A DNA stretch of 64,000 nt from an uncultured Pelagibacteraceae bacterium. GTDB lineage: Bacteria > Pseudomonadota > Alphaproteobacteria > Pelagibacterales > Pelagibacteraceae. Location: NCBI GenBank assembly GCA_902581405.1, contig CACHOJ010000002.1, positions 113,688 to 177,687 on the forward strand, written 5' to 3'. How positions within the stretch are numbered: position 1 is the first letter of the stretch; each line of letters starts with the position of its first letter. The position numbers and the translations under genes are program-made. The notes beneath the pieces are model-generated. The model was not told the DNA's origin, searched no databases, and worked only from the letters and a program-made list of their open reading frames with translations. Positions 52,310-63,167 of this stretch are shown here, piece after piece.

Positions 52310-53416
52310 ATGAAAAATTACCTAAATTTTGAGACAGATATTAAAAATCTTGAAGAAGAATTAGATAAACTAAAAGACCCCTATAATCAGGAAGGTTTAT
52401 CTGAAGTCGACACTTCAAGAATAAGCAAAGTTGAAGAAGAAATAAATGAAAAGTTAGAGAAAATTTATTCTAACCTAGATCCATGGCAGACAACATTAGT
52501 TGCTCGTCATGAGGATAGACCTAAAGCAAAATTTTTTGTTGAAAATCTTTTTGATGATTTTATTCAACTTTCGGGAGATAGATACTATGGTGAAGACAAA
52601 GCTGTTATAGCTGGTTTTGCAAAATTTGATGGTAAATCTGTTTTAGTAATTGGTCAGGAAAAGGGATCAGATCTTAATAAAAGAATAGATCATAATTTTG
52701 GAATGATGAGACCAGAGGGTTACAGAAAAACAATTAGACTTATGGAGTTAGCTAATAAATTTAAAATTCCAATTATCTCAATTGTAGATACTCCAGGTGC
52801 TTATCCAGGAGTTGGCGCAGAGGAAAGAGGTCAAGCCGAAGCAATAGCAAAATCTATTGAATGCTCTATGAAGTTAACGGTACCCACAATAGCAATTATA
52901 ATTGGCGAAGGTGGGTCTGGCGGAGCAATAGCTTTAGCATCATCTAATAAAGTAATTATGCTTCAAAACGCAATATACTCAGTCATTTCTCCTGAAGGAT
53001 GTGCTACCATTTTATGGAGAGACCCAAAAAAAACTTTAGAGGCTGCAACTGCAATGAAAATGTCATCTAGCGACCTTTTAAAGTTAAATATAATTGATGA
53101 AATAATTCCAGAACCAGTTGGTGGTGCTCACAGAGACAAAGATCTGATTTTGGAAAATGTAAGGGATTCATTAAAAAAAAATTTAGATTTTTTTAACAGA
53201 ATGGATAAAGATGAAATTCTTACTCATAGAAAAAATAAATTTTTGTCAATTGGAAGAAATAAAGGATTTACAACACAATCAGATGATAGAAATGATTTAT
53301 CCATGAAAGCAAGTGCGTTACAAAATTTTTATCAAAACTTTAAAAAGAATTCTAAAATTTATTATGGTGTTTCTGCTATAGCTTTATTAATTTTACTTTT
53401 AAGTATTTTTTTATAA
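52310..53416 (+). CDS. accA: Acetyl-CoA carboxylase carboxyltransferase alpha subunit with membrane tail
   Basis: A 368-residue protein; residues 1-320 match AccA, including [39 protein letters not shown] and [13 protein letters not shown]. Usual length is near 320. The extra 48 residues end in a hydrophobic segment (about 350-368, [18 protein letters not shown]) that looks like a C-terminal membrane anchor. Its frame is continuous. Partner AccD is at 28992. Stop overlaps secA's end by six bases. Confidence 0.94.
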   Translation: MKNYLNFETDIKNLEEELDKLKDPYNQEGLSEVDTSRISKVEEEINEKLEKIYSNLDPWQTTLVARHEDRPKAKFFVENLFDDFIQLSGDRYYGEDKAVIAGFAKFDGKSVLVIGQEKGSDLNKRIDHNFGMMRPEGYRKTIRLMELANKFKIPIISIVDTPGAYPGVGAEERGQAEAIAKSIECSMKLTVPTIAIIIGEGGSGGAIALASSNKVIMLQNAIYSVISPEGCATILWRDPKKTLEAATAMKMSSSDLLKLNIIDEIIPEPVGGAHRDKDLILENVRDSLKKNLDFFNRMDKDEILTHRKNKFLSIGRNKGFTTQSDDRNDLSMKASALQNFYQNFKKNSKIYYGVSAIALLILLLSIFL

Positions 53417-55933
53417 AGCTCCATGGCAATGTTTATATTTCTTTCCAGAATTACAAGGGCAGGGTTCATTTCTTCCAATCTTTTTTGTTGAAAACTCGTC
53501 AAATTTTTTATTTAAATTTTCATTACTTTGTTCTTCTTGGCTATTTTCTATAAGCTTTAAATTAAACAAAATTGTAATTAAATCATACTTAAGTTTAGTT
53601 AGTAAATTTTCAAAAAGTGTAAATGCCTCTTTCTTATATTCTACCAAAGGATCTCTTTGTCCATAAGATCTTAAACCAATAACTTGTCTTAATTGTTCTA
53701 AATATTGAATATGCAATTTCCAATTTTGATCAATTAGTTGTAAAAAAATTCTTTTTTCTATTTCGTTATATTGTTCTTCGTTTAACATTTTTATTCTCTC
53801 TTCTCTTGAATTTTTAAATTTATTTTTTATTTTTTCTTCAAACGCCCTATTTTCAAGATTAACTAAGTCATTAATTTCACTCTCTTCAAATGATTTTCCA
53901 AATAAAGATTTTAATTGCATATGGATTTCATTTGATCCTGCATTCGCTAACTTTTTGGTTTTCTTAAGTTTCAAATCATCAATAATTTCACTCAGAAAAT
54001 TTTCAGAATATTGCTTAGAATCTTTGTTTTCTATTACTTCATTTCTTTGTGAAAATACTACTTGTCTTTGATCGTTTAAAACATTGTCAAACTTTAAAAG
54101 AGTTTTTCTAATATCAAAATTTCTTGCTTCAACTTTTTGTTGTGCTCTCTCTAACGCTTTATTTATCCATGGATGGTCTATACTTTCTCCATCTTTAAGC
54201 CCAAGTTTTTCAAGTATATTATTCATGGACTCAGACCCAAATATTCTCATTAAATCGTCTTCTAAGCTTACATAGAATATAGAGCTACCTTCATCGCCTT
54301 GTCTTCCCGATCTTCCTCTAGCTTGATTATCTACTCTTCTACTTTCCATCCTTTCTGTACCAATAACAAACAACCCTCCCAATTTTTTTATTTCAGCTTT
54401 ATCACTCTCATCCTGACCTCCTAATTTGATGTCAACGCCTCTTCCTGAAATACTTGTCGTAATAATTATTGAGTTTCTTTTTCCTGCATCTGCAATAATT
54501 TCAGCTTCTCTTTGGTGATTTTTTGCATTTAAAACTGTGTGTTTTATATTTTTTTTATCTAATAGATTTGAGAAGTGTTCAGATTTATTTATACTTGAAG
54601 TGAAAACTAATAATGGTTGTCCTTTTGTGTTACATTCAACAATCTTACTAATTATTGCTTCATCTTTTTCTTTACTAGTTCTAAATATTTGATCGTTCAA
54701 ATCTTTTCTAATCATCTGCTTATTAGTAGGAATTGATACTACTGGAAGATTATAAATTTCAAAAAACTCTTCCGACTCTGTTAATGCTGTACCAGTACAT
54801 CCAGCTATTTTTTTATAAAGCTTGAAGAAATTTTGGTAGGTAATTGATGCTAAAGTTTGATTTTCAGCATTAATTGTTAAATTTTCTTTTGCCTCTAGAC
54901 TTTGATGAAGGCCATCACCAAACCTTCTTCCTGGCAATTGTCTACCTGTTTGTTCATCAATTATTATGATCTGTCCATCTTTTACAATATAATCTCTACC
55001 ATTCTGAAAAAGATGGATTGCACGTAACGATTGATTAACTAAATGAACAATATGAAGATTTTCTGGATCGTAAAAGTTTTTATTTTTAAGTATACCAGCA
55101 TTAGAAAATATATTTTCAACATTATCCACACCTTTATTAGTTAATAAAATATTTCTATCTTTCTCATCTATTTCAAAATCCTCTTCTTTTAAATTTTTCA
55201 CAAGTTTATCAACAGCCATATATTGATTAGTTTTATCTTCAGTTGCTCCTGAAATTATTAAAGGTGTTCTAGCCTCATCAATTAAACATGAATCAATTTC
55301 ATCAACAATCGCATAATTATGTTCTCTTTGAACCATGGTCTCTTTGGAAAATTTCATATTATCTCTTAAATAATCGAAGCCCAATTCACTATTAGTAGAA
55401 TAAGTTATATCTTTTGAATAATTTTCTTTTCTCTCTAAGTCATCTTGCCCAGTATTAATATATCCACAAGTTAAACCTAAAAAATTATAAATCTTACCCA
55501 TATTTTCACTATCTCTCTTAGCCAAATAATCATTTACCGTTACAATATGAACGCCTTTTTTTTCTAGAGCGTTAAGGAAAGCTGCAAGAGCTATAGTTAA
55601 TGTTTTACCTTCTCCAGTTTTCATTTCTGCAATTTTATTCTCATGGATTACAACTCCACCAATTAGTTGAACATCAAAGTGCCTTTCATTTCTGATTCTT
55701 TTAGAGGCTTCTCTAACCATTGAAAAAGCTTCAGGTAACACGTCGTTTAGACTTTTACCATTTTTAATTTCTTTAATTAGCTGCTCGGTTTTTTTTGGAA
55801 ACATTTCATCAGACAAATTTTCTAAATCTTTTTCTAAAATATTAACTTTTTTGACTATTTGTTGAATTCTACCTAGTTCCTTTTCATTTCCGCTTTTGAT
55901 AAGCTTTGAAAATATATTAAGTGGGTTGAACAT
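53411..55933 (-). CDS. secA: Protein translocase subunit SecA
   Basis: An 840-residue preprotein translocase motor. Walker A MKTGEGKT at 104-111, [32 protein letters not shown] motif and [13 protein letters not shown] are present. A C-terminal zinc module [19 protein letters not shown], for SecB and phospholipid contact, is intact. Length is typical for alphaproteobacteria with a shortened linker. Confidence 0.97.
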   Translation of the reverse strand: MFNPLNIFSKLIKSGNEKELGRIQQIVKKVNILEKDLENLSDEMFPKKTEQLIKEIKNGKSLNDVLPEAFSMVREASKRIRNERHFDVQLIGGVVIHENKIAEMKTGEGKTLTIALAAFLNALEKKGVHIVTVNDYLAKRDSENMGKIYNFLGLTCGYINTGQDDLERKENYSKDITYSTNSELGFDYLRDNMKFSKETMVQREHNYAIVDEIDSCLIDEARTPLIISGATEDKTNQYMAVDKLVKNLKEEDFEIDEKDRNILLTNKGVDNVENIFSNAGILKNKNFYDPENLHIVHLVNQSLRAIHLFQNGRDYIVKDGQIIIIDEQTGRQLPGRRFGDGLHQSLEAKENLTINAENQTLASITYQNFFKLYKKIAGCTGTALTESEEFFEIYNLPVVSIPTNKQMIRKDLNDQIFRTSKEKDEAIISKIVECNTKGQPLLVFTSSINKSEHFSNLLDKKNIKHTVLNAKNHQREAEIIADAGKRNSIIITTSISGRGVDIKLGGQDESDKAEIKKLGGLFVIGTERMESRRVDNQARGRSGRQGDEGSSIFYVSLEDDLMRIFGSESMNNILEKLGLKDGESIDHPWINKALERAQQKVEARNFDIRKTLLKFDNVLNDQRQVVFSQRNEVIENKDSKQYSENFLSEIIDDLKLKKTKKLANAGSNEIHMQLKSLFGKSFEESEINDLVNLENRAFEEKIKNKFKNSREERIKMLNEEQYNEIEKRIFLQLIDQNWKLHIQYLEQLRQVIGLRSYGQRDPLVEYKKEAFTLFENLLTKLKYDLITILFNLKLIENSQEEQSNENLNKKFDEFSTKKIGRNEPCPCNSGKKYKHCHGAL

Positions 55934-55991
55934 TTTGATATAAAATTAAATATTAGAAATATATAGTAATTAATTAATTATTTTAAATATC

Positions 55992-57293
55992 ATGAAATTT
56001 AACATAAACAATTTTATAAAAACTAACAATCAAACCTCTAAAATTGTTGATTTTCAAGATTTAGATCATATTGATGGAGTTTCAATTTCTGCAGTAAGCG
56101 CTGGCTTATACAAATTTAAGAGAGATGAATTAGTTTTATTTTATTTTAGAGATGGTGCAAATTATGCCTCTGTCTATACTCAATCAAAGTTAATATCAGA
56201 AAATTTAAAATGGAATAAAAAAATTAAAGCAAAAAAAATTTTTGCATTATTAGTTAACACTAGAAATGCCAATGCATTAACAGGTTCAGAAGGGTATGAT
56301 GCATTGAAGAAAATTTCTTTAGACCTATCCTCAAAATTAACTGAGATACAGAAAAGAGATGAAGATGCTCCTAAACAAATTTCTTCAAAAGAAATACTTT
56401 TTGGTTGTACAGGTACCATAGGAGAGAAATTTCCATTAGAAAAAATTAAAACTTCACTACCAGAATTAGTTCAGAAAATAAAATATACGCAAAATAAATT
56501 AATCTGGATGAAAGCAGCAATGGGTATAATCACGACAGATTTAAAACCTAAAGTATCAATGGCTGAAACAAAAATTGGTTCATCAACAATTAAAATTTAT
56601 GGAATTGCAAAAGGCTCAGGCATGATCTATCCAAATATGGCAACTACATTGGGTTATATATTTACTGATGCAACTTTATCCTCATCAGTTTTAAATGATG
56701 TCTTAAAAAACAGTATAAAGACAACATTCAATGCAATTTCATGTGATGGTGACACAAGTACAAATGATATGGTTTCTATATTTTCAACAAACAAAGTTAA
56801 TCATTCAGAAATTAAAAAATATAGTGATAGTAAACTTAAAAATTTTAACAAGGCAGTTCATGACGTTTTGTTAAATTTAGCTAAGCAAGTTGTTGCTGAT
56901 GGAGAAGGAGCATCTAAATTTATTTCTATTAATTGTATTAATTGCAGAACTGAAAAAGATGCAAAAAATATATCTTTTAAAATAGCAAACTCATTATTAG
57001 TTAAGACAGCAATTGCGGGAGAAGATCCAAACTGGGGGAGAGTGGCTATGGCAATCGGAAACAGTGACTCCAAAATTAATGAACAAAAATTATCTATTTC
57101 TTTTGGGCCATATAAAATTTATCACAAAGGGTCTTTATATAAATCTTATAACGAAGAAAAAGTTATGGAATATATGAAAAGCAAATCAATCGAAATTGAA
57201 GTTGATATTGGTCAGGGAGTTAAAAAATTTAAATCGTATACTATGGATTTAACAAAAAAATATATAGAAATTAATGCTGATTATAGAACTTAG
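55992..57293 (+). CDS. argJ: Bifunctional glutamate N-acetyltransferase/amino-acid acetyltransferase
   Basis: A 433-residue ArgJ. GSGMIYPNMATTLGYIFTDA contains the autocleavage Ala-Thr and nucleophilic Thr; the usual ATML reads ATTL. CDGDTSTNDMVSIF and AGEDPNWGRVAMAIGNS complete the signature. It recycles the acetyl group in arginine synthesis and works with ArgB, ArgD and ArgF found elsewhere in the window. It is divergent from secA. Confidence 0.95.
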   Translation: MKFNINNFIKTNNQTSKIVDFQDLDHIDGVSISAVSAGLYKFKRDELVLFYFRDGANYASVYTQSKLISENLKWNKKIKAKKIFALLVNTRNANALTGSEGYDALKKISLDLSSKLTEIQKRDEDAPKQISSKEILFGCTGTIGEKFPLEKIKTSLPELVQKIKYTQNKLIWMKAAMGIITTDLKPKVSMAETKIGSSTIKIYGIAKGSGMIYPNMATTLGYIFTDATLSSSVLNDVLKNSIKTTFNAISCDGDTSTNDMVSIFSTNKVNHSEIKKYSDSKLKNFNKAVHDVLLNLAKQVVADGEGASKFISINCINCRTEKDAKNISFKIANSLLVKTAIAGEDPNWGRVAMAIGNSDSKINEQKLSISFGPYKIYHKGSLYKSYNEEKVMEYMKSKSIEIEVDIGQGVKKFKSYTMDLTKKYIEINADYRT

Positions 57294-57333
57294 CCATATT
57301 GAAATTATATAGGTCAATATTTAGATAAAAGGT

Positions 57334-57759
57334 ATGATTAAATATTTACTTAAATGTAAAGATTGTGAGCAAGAATTTGAAAGCTGGTTTAGTACTTCTG
57401 ATGAATATGATAGATTGCTAAAATTAAAACTTTTAAATTGTCAAGCCTGTGAATCAATAAATGTTGAAAAGTCATTGATGTCACCAAATTTACTGAACAC
57501 TAAGAAAAATGAAAATTTACAAGAAATAAAAAAATATAAAGAGGTTAGAAAAAAACTTTCCGATTACAAAAAATTTGTAAAAGATAACTTTGAATATGTG
57601 GGTGAAAATTTTACATATAAAGCAAGATCAATCCATTATGACAAAAAGAAACCAAAAAAAGGTATTTATGGTAGTGCTTCACTTAAAGATGTTAAAGAAC
57701 TGAGAGAAGAAGGAATAGAAACTGATATTATTCCGTGGATTGAAGATGATAAAAATTAA
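57334..57759 (+). CDS. DUF1178 family protein
   Basis: A 141-residue protein with a zinc ribbon: CKDC at about 9-12 and CQAC at about 37-40, separated by FESWFSTSDEYDRLLK. This is the DUF1178 pattern, common near ubiG/argJ in alphaproteobacteria. Function unknown. Its TAA shares TTAA with the ubiG stop. Confidence 0.85.
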   Translation: MIKYLLKCKDCEQEFESWFSTSDEYDRLLKLKLLNCQACESINVEKSLMSPNLLNTKKNENLQEIKKYKEVRKKLSDYKKFVKDNFEYVGENFTYKARSIHYDKKKPKKGIYGSASLKDVKELREEGIETDIIPWIEDDKN

Positions 57760-58484
57760 ACTTTCCTAAATTCTGAAATATAATTTACAGATTTATCAGA
57801 TGTAACAGACCATTTATTTAAGATAGGGTTAAAAGTCATTCCATCAATTTTTATTAATTTTAATGAATTTTTTTTACAAATATTCGTTAAATACTCTGGT
57901 TTAACAAATTTCTCCCAATCGTGAGTACCTATTGGAAGCCACTTTAAAACATATTCTGCTCCTACAATCGCAAATAAATATGATTTAAGTGTTTTGTTTA
58001 AGGTAGCAATAAACATCACGCCTGATTTTTTTAAAAACTTTGAACTTTCTTTAATGAAAAAATCAACATCTTCAACATGTTCAACAATTTCCATATTCAA
58101 AATAATATCAAATCTTTGCTTAATTTTTAAATTTTCTGGAGAGGAATTGTAATATTTAATTTTAAGTTTACTTTTTTTTAAATGATACTTAGCAACTTGT
58201 ATATTTCTTAAAGAAGCATCTATACCAACAACATCTGCTCCAAGTCTAGCCATGGGCTCCGAAAGTAATCCTCCACCACATCCGATATCTAAAATACTTA
58301 AGCCTTTAAAGGGCTCATGCTCTTTTTTTAATTTAAACTCAGATAAAATTGTATCTCTTATGTATTTTATTCTGATGGGGTTAAATTTATGTAATGGCTT
58401 AAATTTTCCATTGGGATCCCACCATTCCTCGGCTATTTTTGAAAATTTTTCTATTTCTTTTTTATTTATTGTGTTATTTTTCAT
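57756..58484 (-). CDS. ubiG: Ubiquinone biosynthesis O-methyltransferase
   Basis: A 242-residue AdoMet methyltransferase for both O-methylations of ubiquinone. EEWWDPNGKFKPLHKFNPIR is the UbiG N-terminal signature, LDIGCGGGLLSEPMARLGA is motif I, and HDWEKFVKPEYL is typical of the C-terminal part. Divergent from lysC. Confidence 0.95.
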   Translation of the reverse strand: MKNNTINKKEIEKFSKIAEEWWDPNGKFKPLHKFNPIRIKYIRDTILSEFKLKKEHEPFKGLSILDIGCGGGLLSEPMARLGADVVGIDASLRNIQVAKYHLKKSKLKIKYYNSSPENLKIKQRFDIILNMEIVEHVEDVDFFIKESSKFLKKSGVMFIATLNKTLKSYLFAIVGAEYVLKWLPIGTHDWEKFVKPEYLTNICKKNSLKLIKIDGMTFNPILNKWSVTSDKSVNYISEFRKV

Positions 58485-58490
58485 TGTTAA

Positions 58491-58520
58491 TTGACATTAC
58501 AACCAAGATGTATTTTATCA
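58491..58520 (+). promoter_or_regulatory. Candidate promoter for lysC
   Basis: A consensus -35 TTGACA (58491-58496) is followed after 17-18 bases by a weak -10 near 58514-58520 (TTTATCA). Transcription would start about 25-30 bases before the lysC ATG. Confidence 0.35.
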
Positions 58521-58553
58521 ATATATTTTAATTTATATTAAAAAAAATTATCA

Positions 58554-59765
58554 ATGAAAATAATTGTATTAAAATTTGGAGGTACATCAGTTGGCACAAC
58601 TGATAGAATTAAAAGAGTTGCAAAGATTATTGCTAAATATAAAAAAAAATACCATGTAATTGTACTTTCTTCTGCAATGAGCGGTATGACAAATAATTTA
58701 ATTAATTTGTCCAAAAAAATTAGCAAAAATTTTTCAGACTCAGAATATGATGTTTTAGTTTCATCGGGAGAACAAATGTCCTGTGCACTAATTTCAGGAG
58801 AGTTGATAAACCAAGGTTTCAATTCTAGATCTTGGATATCGTGGCAAATCCCTATCAATACAGAGGGAAAATACAAATTTTCAAGAATTAATAAGATTAA
58901 TAAAAGTAAAATCTTAAGTTATTTAAAACAAGGAGGGATCCCAATAATCACAGGATTTCAAGGCATTAACAATAAAAATAGAATAACTACTATTGGTAGG
59001 GGGGGTACAGATGCAAGCGCTATAATGTTTGCTAAGTTTTTTAATGCTGAAAAATGTATTATATATACAGATGTGGATGGTGTTTACTCTACAGATCCAA
59101 ATAAACTTAAATCAGCTAAAAAAATAAAAGTTATTTCATATGAGGAAATGCTAGAAATGGCCTCTCTTGGAGCAAAAGTTATGCAACCTCACTCAATCCA
59201 AGATGCAAGATTAAATAGGGTAGATATAGAGGTTAGATCTTCCTTTACAGATAATGAGGGCACTTTAATAACAAAAAGAAAAAATTTAATTAACAATAAG
59301 ATTATAACTGGGATTTCTAATACCACTAATGATGCCAAAGTTACTCTTTTAGGTGTAAGAGATAAGCCAGGTATTGCAGCATCGATTTTTAAACCTCTAT
59401 CTGAAAATTCTATAAATGTAGATATGGTAGTTCAAAATATTTCTGCAAACGGTAAAGAAACTGACTTAACTTTCACAATAAAATCGGATGATTTAAGCAA
59501 AACAAAAAAAATTGTTTTGCAAAATAAAAAAATAGATTTTAGAGATTTGATATTTGATAAGAATGTCTCAAAAGTCTCTATAATTGGAGTTGGAATGGTT
59601 ACTACTCCTGGAGTTACTTATAGAATGTTTCAGTCACTTGCTAAGCAAAAAATAAATATTCAAGTAATATCTACTTCGGAAATAAAAATTTCTGTATTGA
59701 TAGATAAAAAGAATGTACAAAAAGCTATATCTGCTCTTCACAGAGAATTTAAATTAAATAAATAA
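58554..59765 (+). CDS. lysC: Aspartate kinase
   Basis: A 403-residue enzyme for the first step of the aspartate family (lysine, threonine, methionine). KFGGTSVG at the N terminus, TTIGRGGTDASA and IYTDVDGVYSTDP form the kinase domain; two ACT domains follow from about 265 and confer feedback control. Four bases before ispG. Confidence 0.96.
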   Translation: MKIIVLKFGGTSVGTTDRIKRVAKIIAKYKKKYHVIVLSSAMSGMTNNLINLSKKISKNFSDSEYDVLVSSGEQMSCALISGELINQGFNSRSWISWQIPINTEGKYKFSRINKINKSKILSYLKQGGIPIITGFQGINNKNRITTIGRGGTDASAIMFAKFFNAEKCIIYTDVDGVYSTDPNKLKSAKKIKVISYEEMLEMASLGAKVMQPHSIQDARLNRVDIEVRSSFTDNEGTLITKRKNLINNKIITGISNTTNDAKVTLLGVRDKPGIAASIFKPLSENSINVDMVVQNISANGKETDLTFTIKSDDLSKTKKIVLQNKKIDFRDLIFDKNVSKVSIIGVGMVTTPGVTYRMFQSLAKQKINIQVISTSEIKISVLIDKKNVQKAISALHREFKLNK

Positions 59766-59768
59766 TCT

Positions 59769-60866
59769 ATGAATATTAGACCATTTAGGGAAATAAAAAG
59801 AAGAAAAACTAAAGAAATTAATGTTGGTCATGTTAAGGTTGGAGGAGATAATCCAATTTCTGTTCAATCAATGACTAATACTTTAACTAAAGATGTTAAA
59901 GAAACTGTAAAACAAATCAAACAAATTGAAGAAGTAGGAGCCGATATCGTAAGAGTATCATGTCCAGATGAAGACTCAACGAAAGCTCTTAAAGATATTA
60001 TTAAAAATACTTCTATTCCAATAGTTGCTGATATACATTTTCACTACAAAAGAGCAATAGAGGCAGCAGAGAGTGGAGCTGCTTGTCTTAGGATCAACCC
60101 TGGAAATATTGGAGATAAAAAAAAAATTAAAGAAGTAATTTCTGCTGCAAAAAATAACAATTGTTCAATTAGAATTGGTGTTAATGCTGGATCTCTAGAG
60201 AGAGACTTATTAGAAAAATATAAAGAACCTTGTCCAGAAGCTCTAGTAGAGAGTGCATTAAGAAATATTAGTATTGTTGAAGACTTTGACTTTTATGAAT
60301 TTAAAGTGAGCGTGAAATCCTCTGATGTATTTTTGTCTATTGAAGCTTACAGACAACTTTCTAAAGTTACTGATTATCCACTACATCTAGGTATCACCGA
60401 GGCAGGAACATTTTTACCTGGTAGTATAAAATCTTCTATTGGTTTTGGATCGCTTCTTATGAGTGGTATTGGAGATACTGTGAGAGTTTCTTTATCTGAT
60501 GATCCGGTAGAGGAGATAAAAGTTGGAAATGAAATACTTAAATCACTTAATTTAAGAAACAGAGGTGTAAAAATTATTTCCTGTCCATCTTGTGCTAGAC
60601 AAGCTTTTGACGTTATAAAGACTGTTAAAGAGCTTGAAGAGAGACTATCACATATAAAAACTCCAATAACTTTATCAATAATTGGTTGTGTTGTTAATGG
60701 ACCTGGTGAGGCAGCACAAACAGATATTGGTATTACAGGAGGAGGCAAGGGAAATAATATGCTTTATATTAATGGAATTGAAAATAAGAAAATATTAAGC
60801 AAGGAAATGATTTCCAAAGTTGTTCAATTAGTTGAGGAAAAAGCTGAAGAAATCGAAAAAGCTTAA
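59769..60866 (+). CDS. ispG: 4-hydroxy-3-methylbut-2-en-1-yl diphosphate synthase
   Basis: A 365-residue TIM-barrel plus [4Fe-4S] enzyme, penultimate in the MEP isoprenoid pathway. Cluster cysteines are in SCPSCARQ and [23 protein letters not shown] (here [13 protein letters not shown]) is diagnostic. It is placed between lysC and prfA, two bases before prfA. Confidence 0.96.
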   Translation: MNIRPFREIKRRKTKEINVGHVKVGGDNPISVQSMTNTLTKDVKETVKQIKQIEEVGADIVRVSCPDEDSTKALKDIIKNTSIPIVADIHFHYKRAIEAAESGAACLRINPGNIGDKKKIKEVISAAKNNNCSIRIGVNAGSLERDLLEKYKEPCPEALVESALRNISIVEDFDFYEFKVSVKSSDVFLSIEAYRQLSKVTDYPLHLGITEAGTFLPGSIKSSIGFGSLLMSGIGDTVRVSLSDDPVEEIKVGNEILKSLNLRNRGVKIISCPSCARQAFDVIKTVKELEERLSHIKTPITLSIIGCVVNGPGEAAQTDIGITGGGKGNNMLYINGIENKKILSKEMISKVVQLVEEKAEEIEKA

Positions 60867-60868
60867 AA

Positions 60869-61939
60869 ATGTTACCATTATCAAAAATTCAAGACTTAAT
60901 AACAAAGCATTCTAAATTGGAAAAAGAACTTTCGTCGCAAGAAATTGATAGAAATTCATTTGCAGAAAAGTCAAAAGAGTATTCTGACCTGAATGATATT
61001 ATTGGAGAAGCAAAATCTTATTTTAATTTTCAAAAAAATAAAGATGAATTAGAAAAGTTAATCAATGATAGTAACACTGATAAAGAGATGAAAGACTTAG
61101 CAATAAGTGAATTGAGTGAAATTGAAAAAAAAAATAAAGACAATGAAAAAAAAATCAAAATGTTCTTATTGCCAAAAGATGAAGCTGATACCAAAAATGC
61201 AATCATTGAAATAAGAGCTGGAACAGGAGGCTTGGAGGCAAGTCTATTTGCATCTGATTTATTTAAAATGTATGAAAAATTGAGCCACAAAAAAAAATGG
61301 TTGATTGAGATCATATCTATTTCAAAAAGTGATGCTGGTGGATTGAAAGAAGTAATTGCATCTATAAAAGGAAAAAATATTTATTCATCATTAAAATATG
61401 AAAGTGGAGTTCATAGGGTTCAAAGAGTGCCAGATACAGAAACTCAAGGAAGAGTTCATACATCTGCTGCAACAGTTGCTGTGATGCCAGAAGCCGAGGA
61501 TCTAGATGTGAAAATAGAGGATAAGGATTTAAGAATTGACGTATTCAGAAGTAGTGGTCCAGGAGGTCAAAGTGTAAACACAACAGATTCAGCTGTGAGA
61601 ATTACTCACATACCCACTGGTATAGTGGTAAGTCAACAGGATGAAAAATCACAAATAAGGAATAAAGAAAAAGGTCTAAAAATTCTTCGGTCAAGAATTT
61701 ATGAACTTGAGCGCCAAAAGAGAGATGAAGAAAGATCAAAGGATAGAAAAAGTAAAATTGGCACAGGTGATAGATCTGAGAGAATTAGAACATATAATTT
61801 TCCACAGGGAAGAGTCACAGATCATAGAATAAATTTAACCTTACATAAATTATCCGAATTTATGGAAGGTGAGATATTTGACGAGATGATAGAGAGTTTG
61901 GTTATTCAAGCTCAAGAAAATGAACTGAGTAATATATAG
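60869..61939 (+). CDS. prfA: Peptide chain release factor 1
   Basis: A 356-residue release factor for UAA/UAG. The catalytic loop [19 protein letters not shown] contains GGQ, and [15 protein letters not shown] is the domain 2 signature. prmC, whose product methylates the GGQ Gln, follows after one base. Confidence 0.97.
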   Translation: MLPLSKIQDLITKHSKLEKELSSQEIDRNSFAEKSKEYSDLNDIIGEAKSYFNFQKNKDELEKLINDSNTDKEMKDLAISELSEIEKKNKDNEKKIKMFLLPKDEADTKNAIIEIRAGTGGLEASLFASDLFKMYEKLSHKKKWLIEIISISKSDAGGLKEVIASIKGKNIYSSLKYESGVHRVQRVPDTETQGRVHTSAATVAVMPEAEDLDVKIEDKDLRIDVFRSSGPGGQSVNTTDSAVRITHIPTGIVVSQQDEKSQIRNKEKGLKILRSRIYELERQKRDEERSKDRKSKIGTGDRSERIRTYNFPQGRVTDHRINLTLHKLSEFMEGEIFDEMIESLVIQAQENELSNI

Positions 61940-61940
61940 A

Positions 61941-62783
61941 ATGAATTATAATGATATTTTAAGAGAAGGCGAAAATATTTTAAAAAAAAATAATATAAAA
62001 AATCCTTATCTTGACAGTGAGTTAATCTTATCAAGAGTTGTTGATAAAAAAAGAGAGGACATCCTTTTAAACATTAATAATAAATTAAAAAACATAGATA
62101 TTGCTAAATTTAAAAATTATTTATTAAGAAGACTACAAAACGAGCCAATTGCTTATATCTTGGGTTATAAATATTTCTGGAAATATAAGTTTTTAACTAA
62201 TAAATCAGTTTTAATTCCAAGACCAGATACTGAGCTTATAATTGAAGAAACACTAAAGAATTTACCAAAAAATAAGTCAAAAAAAATTTTAGACGTTGGA
62301 ACGGGTTCAGGATGTATCATAATTTCTCTGATGAGAGAAAGACCAAAATGTAAAGCTACAGCTATAGATATATCTTTAAAAGCGATAAATGTTGCAAAAA
62401 ATAATGCAAAATTGCATCAGTTAGAAAATAAAATAAATTTTCTAAATATCGATATTGACAAATATAATTCAAATTACTATGATTTAGTTATATCTAATCC
62501 TCCATACATAAATAGTATAGAATTAAACAGATTAGATGATGATATTAAATTCCATGAACCAAAAATAGCTTTGTCAGGAGGTTCTGATGGTTTTAGATAT
62601 ATAAAAAAAGTAATTTTTAAGAGTAAAACATTATTAAAAATTAATGGAAAGTTAATAATTGAAATAGGACATACACAAAAAAGTCAAACTAAAAAAATAC
62701 TATATGAAAATGGTTTCTACATTAATAAAATATCCAAGGATTTATCTGGGAACGAAAGATGCATAACAAGCACTAAATTATAG
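61941..62783 (+). CDS. prmC: Release factor glutamine methyltransferase
   Basis: A 280-residue AdoMet methyltransferase. Catalytic NPPY lies in LVISNPPYINS; ILDVGTGSGCIIISLM is motif I; NEPIAYILGYKYFWKYKF is the family N-terminal signature. It modifies PrfA and RF2 at the GGQ glutamine. Confidence 0.96.
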   Translation: MNYNDILREGENILKKNNIKNPYLDSELILSRVVDKKREDILLNINNKLKNIDIAKFKNYLLRRLQNEPIAYILGYKYFWKYKFLTNKSVLIPRPDTELIIEETLKNLPKNKSKKILDVGTGSGCIIISLMRERPKCKATAIDISLKAINVAKNNAKLHQLENKINFLNIDIDKYNSNYYDLVISNPPYINSIELNRLDDDIKFHEPKIALSGGSDGFRYIKKVIFKSKTLLKINGKLIIEIGHTQKSQTKKILYENGFYINKISKDLSGNERCITSTKL

Positions 62784-62785
62784 AA

Positions 62786-63166
62786 ATGAATAATTTTAAG
62801 AACAATAATAGAAGAAGTAGATTTAAGCCAAATAATGATAGAGGTTTTAGAAGAAACGGGAATGGACATAAACCAAACGGAGAATTCAGCAATGGATCTT
62901 CTTTTAAAAGAAGACATCCAGGAAAAAATAATCAAAATGCTGCAAAACTTATAGATAAATATAACGATCTTGCAAGAGAGGCGTTGTCTAATGGAGATAA
63001 AATTTTGTCTGAGAACTATTTGCAGCATTCAGAACATTTTTCTAGGATTTTACAGTCTCAGGAAATAGCAAGGCATCATCCTGAAAAAATTGAGGAAAAA
63101 AGTATTGAGAGCAAAGATCAAAATCAGATAGAAGAAAAAGAGTTAGAAAAAACAAAACCTGAATAA
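62786..63166 (+). CDS. DUF4167 family protein
   Basis: A 126-residue protein with an Arg/Asn/Gly-rich disordered N terminus (about 5-48), then the DUF4167 helix KLIDKYNDLAREALSNGDKI with SENYLQHSEHFSRIL, and an acidic tail. Possible RNA-binding; function unknown. Its place after prmC is conserved in alphaproteobacteria. One base from the convergent peptidase gene. Confidence 0.85.
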   Translation: MNNFKNNNRRSRFKPNNDRGFRRNGNGHKPNGEFSNGSSFKRRHPGKNNQNAAKLIDKYNDLAREALSNGDKILSENYLQHSEHFSRILQSQEIARHHPEKIEEKSIESKDQNQIEEKELEKTKPE

Positions 63167-63167
63167 A

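Noticed and set aside
58538..58876. 112-codon open frame opposite lysC
   Set aside because: Covers the conserved kinase N terminus of lysC on the other strand and shows no family pattern.
60374..60748. 124-codon open frame opposite ispG
   Set aside because: Shadow of the conserved ispG C-terminal domain; no start site or motif of its own.
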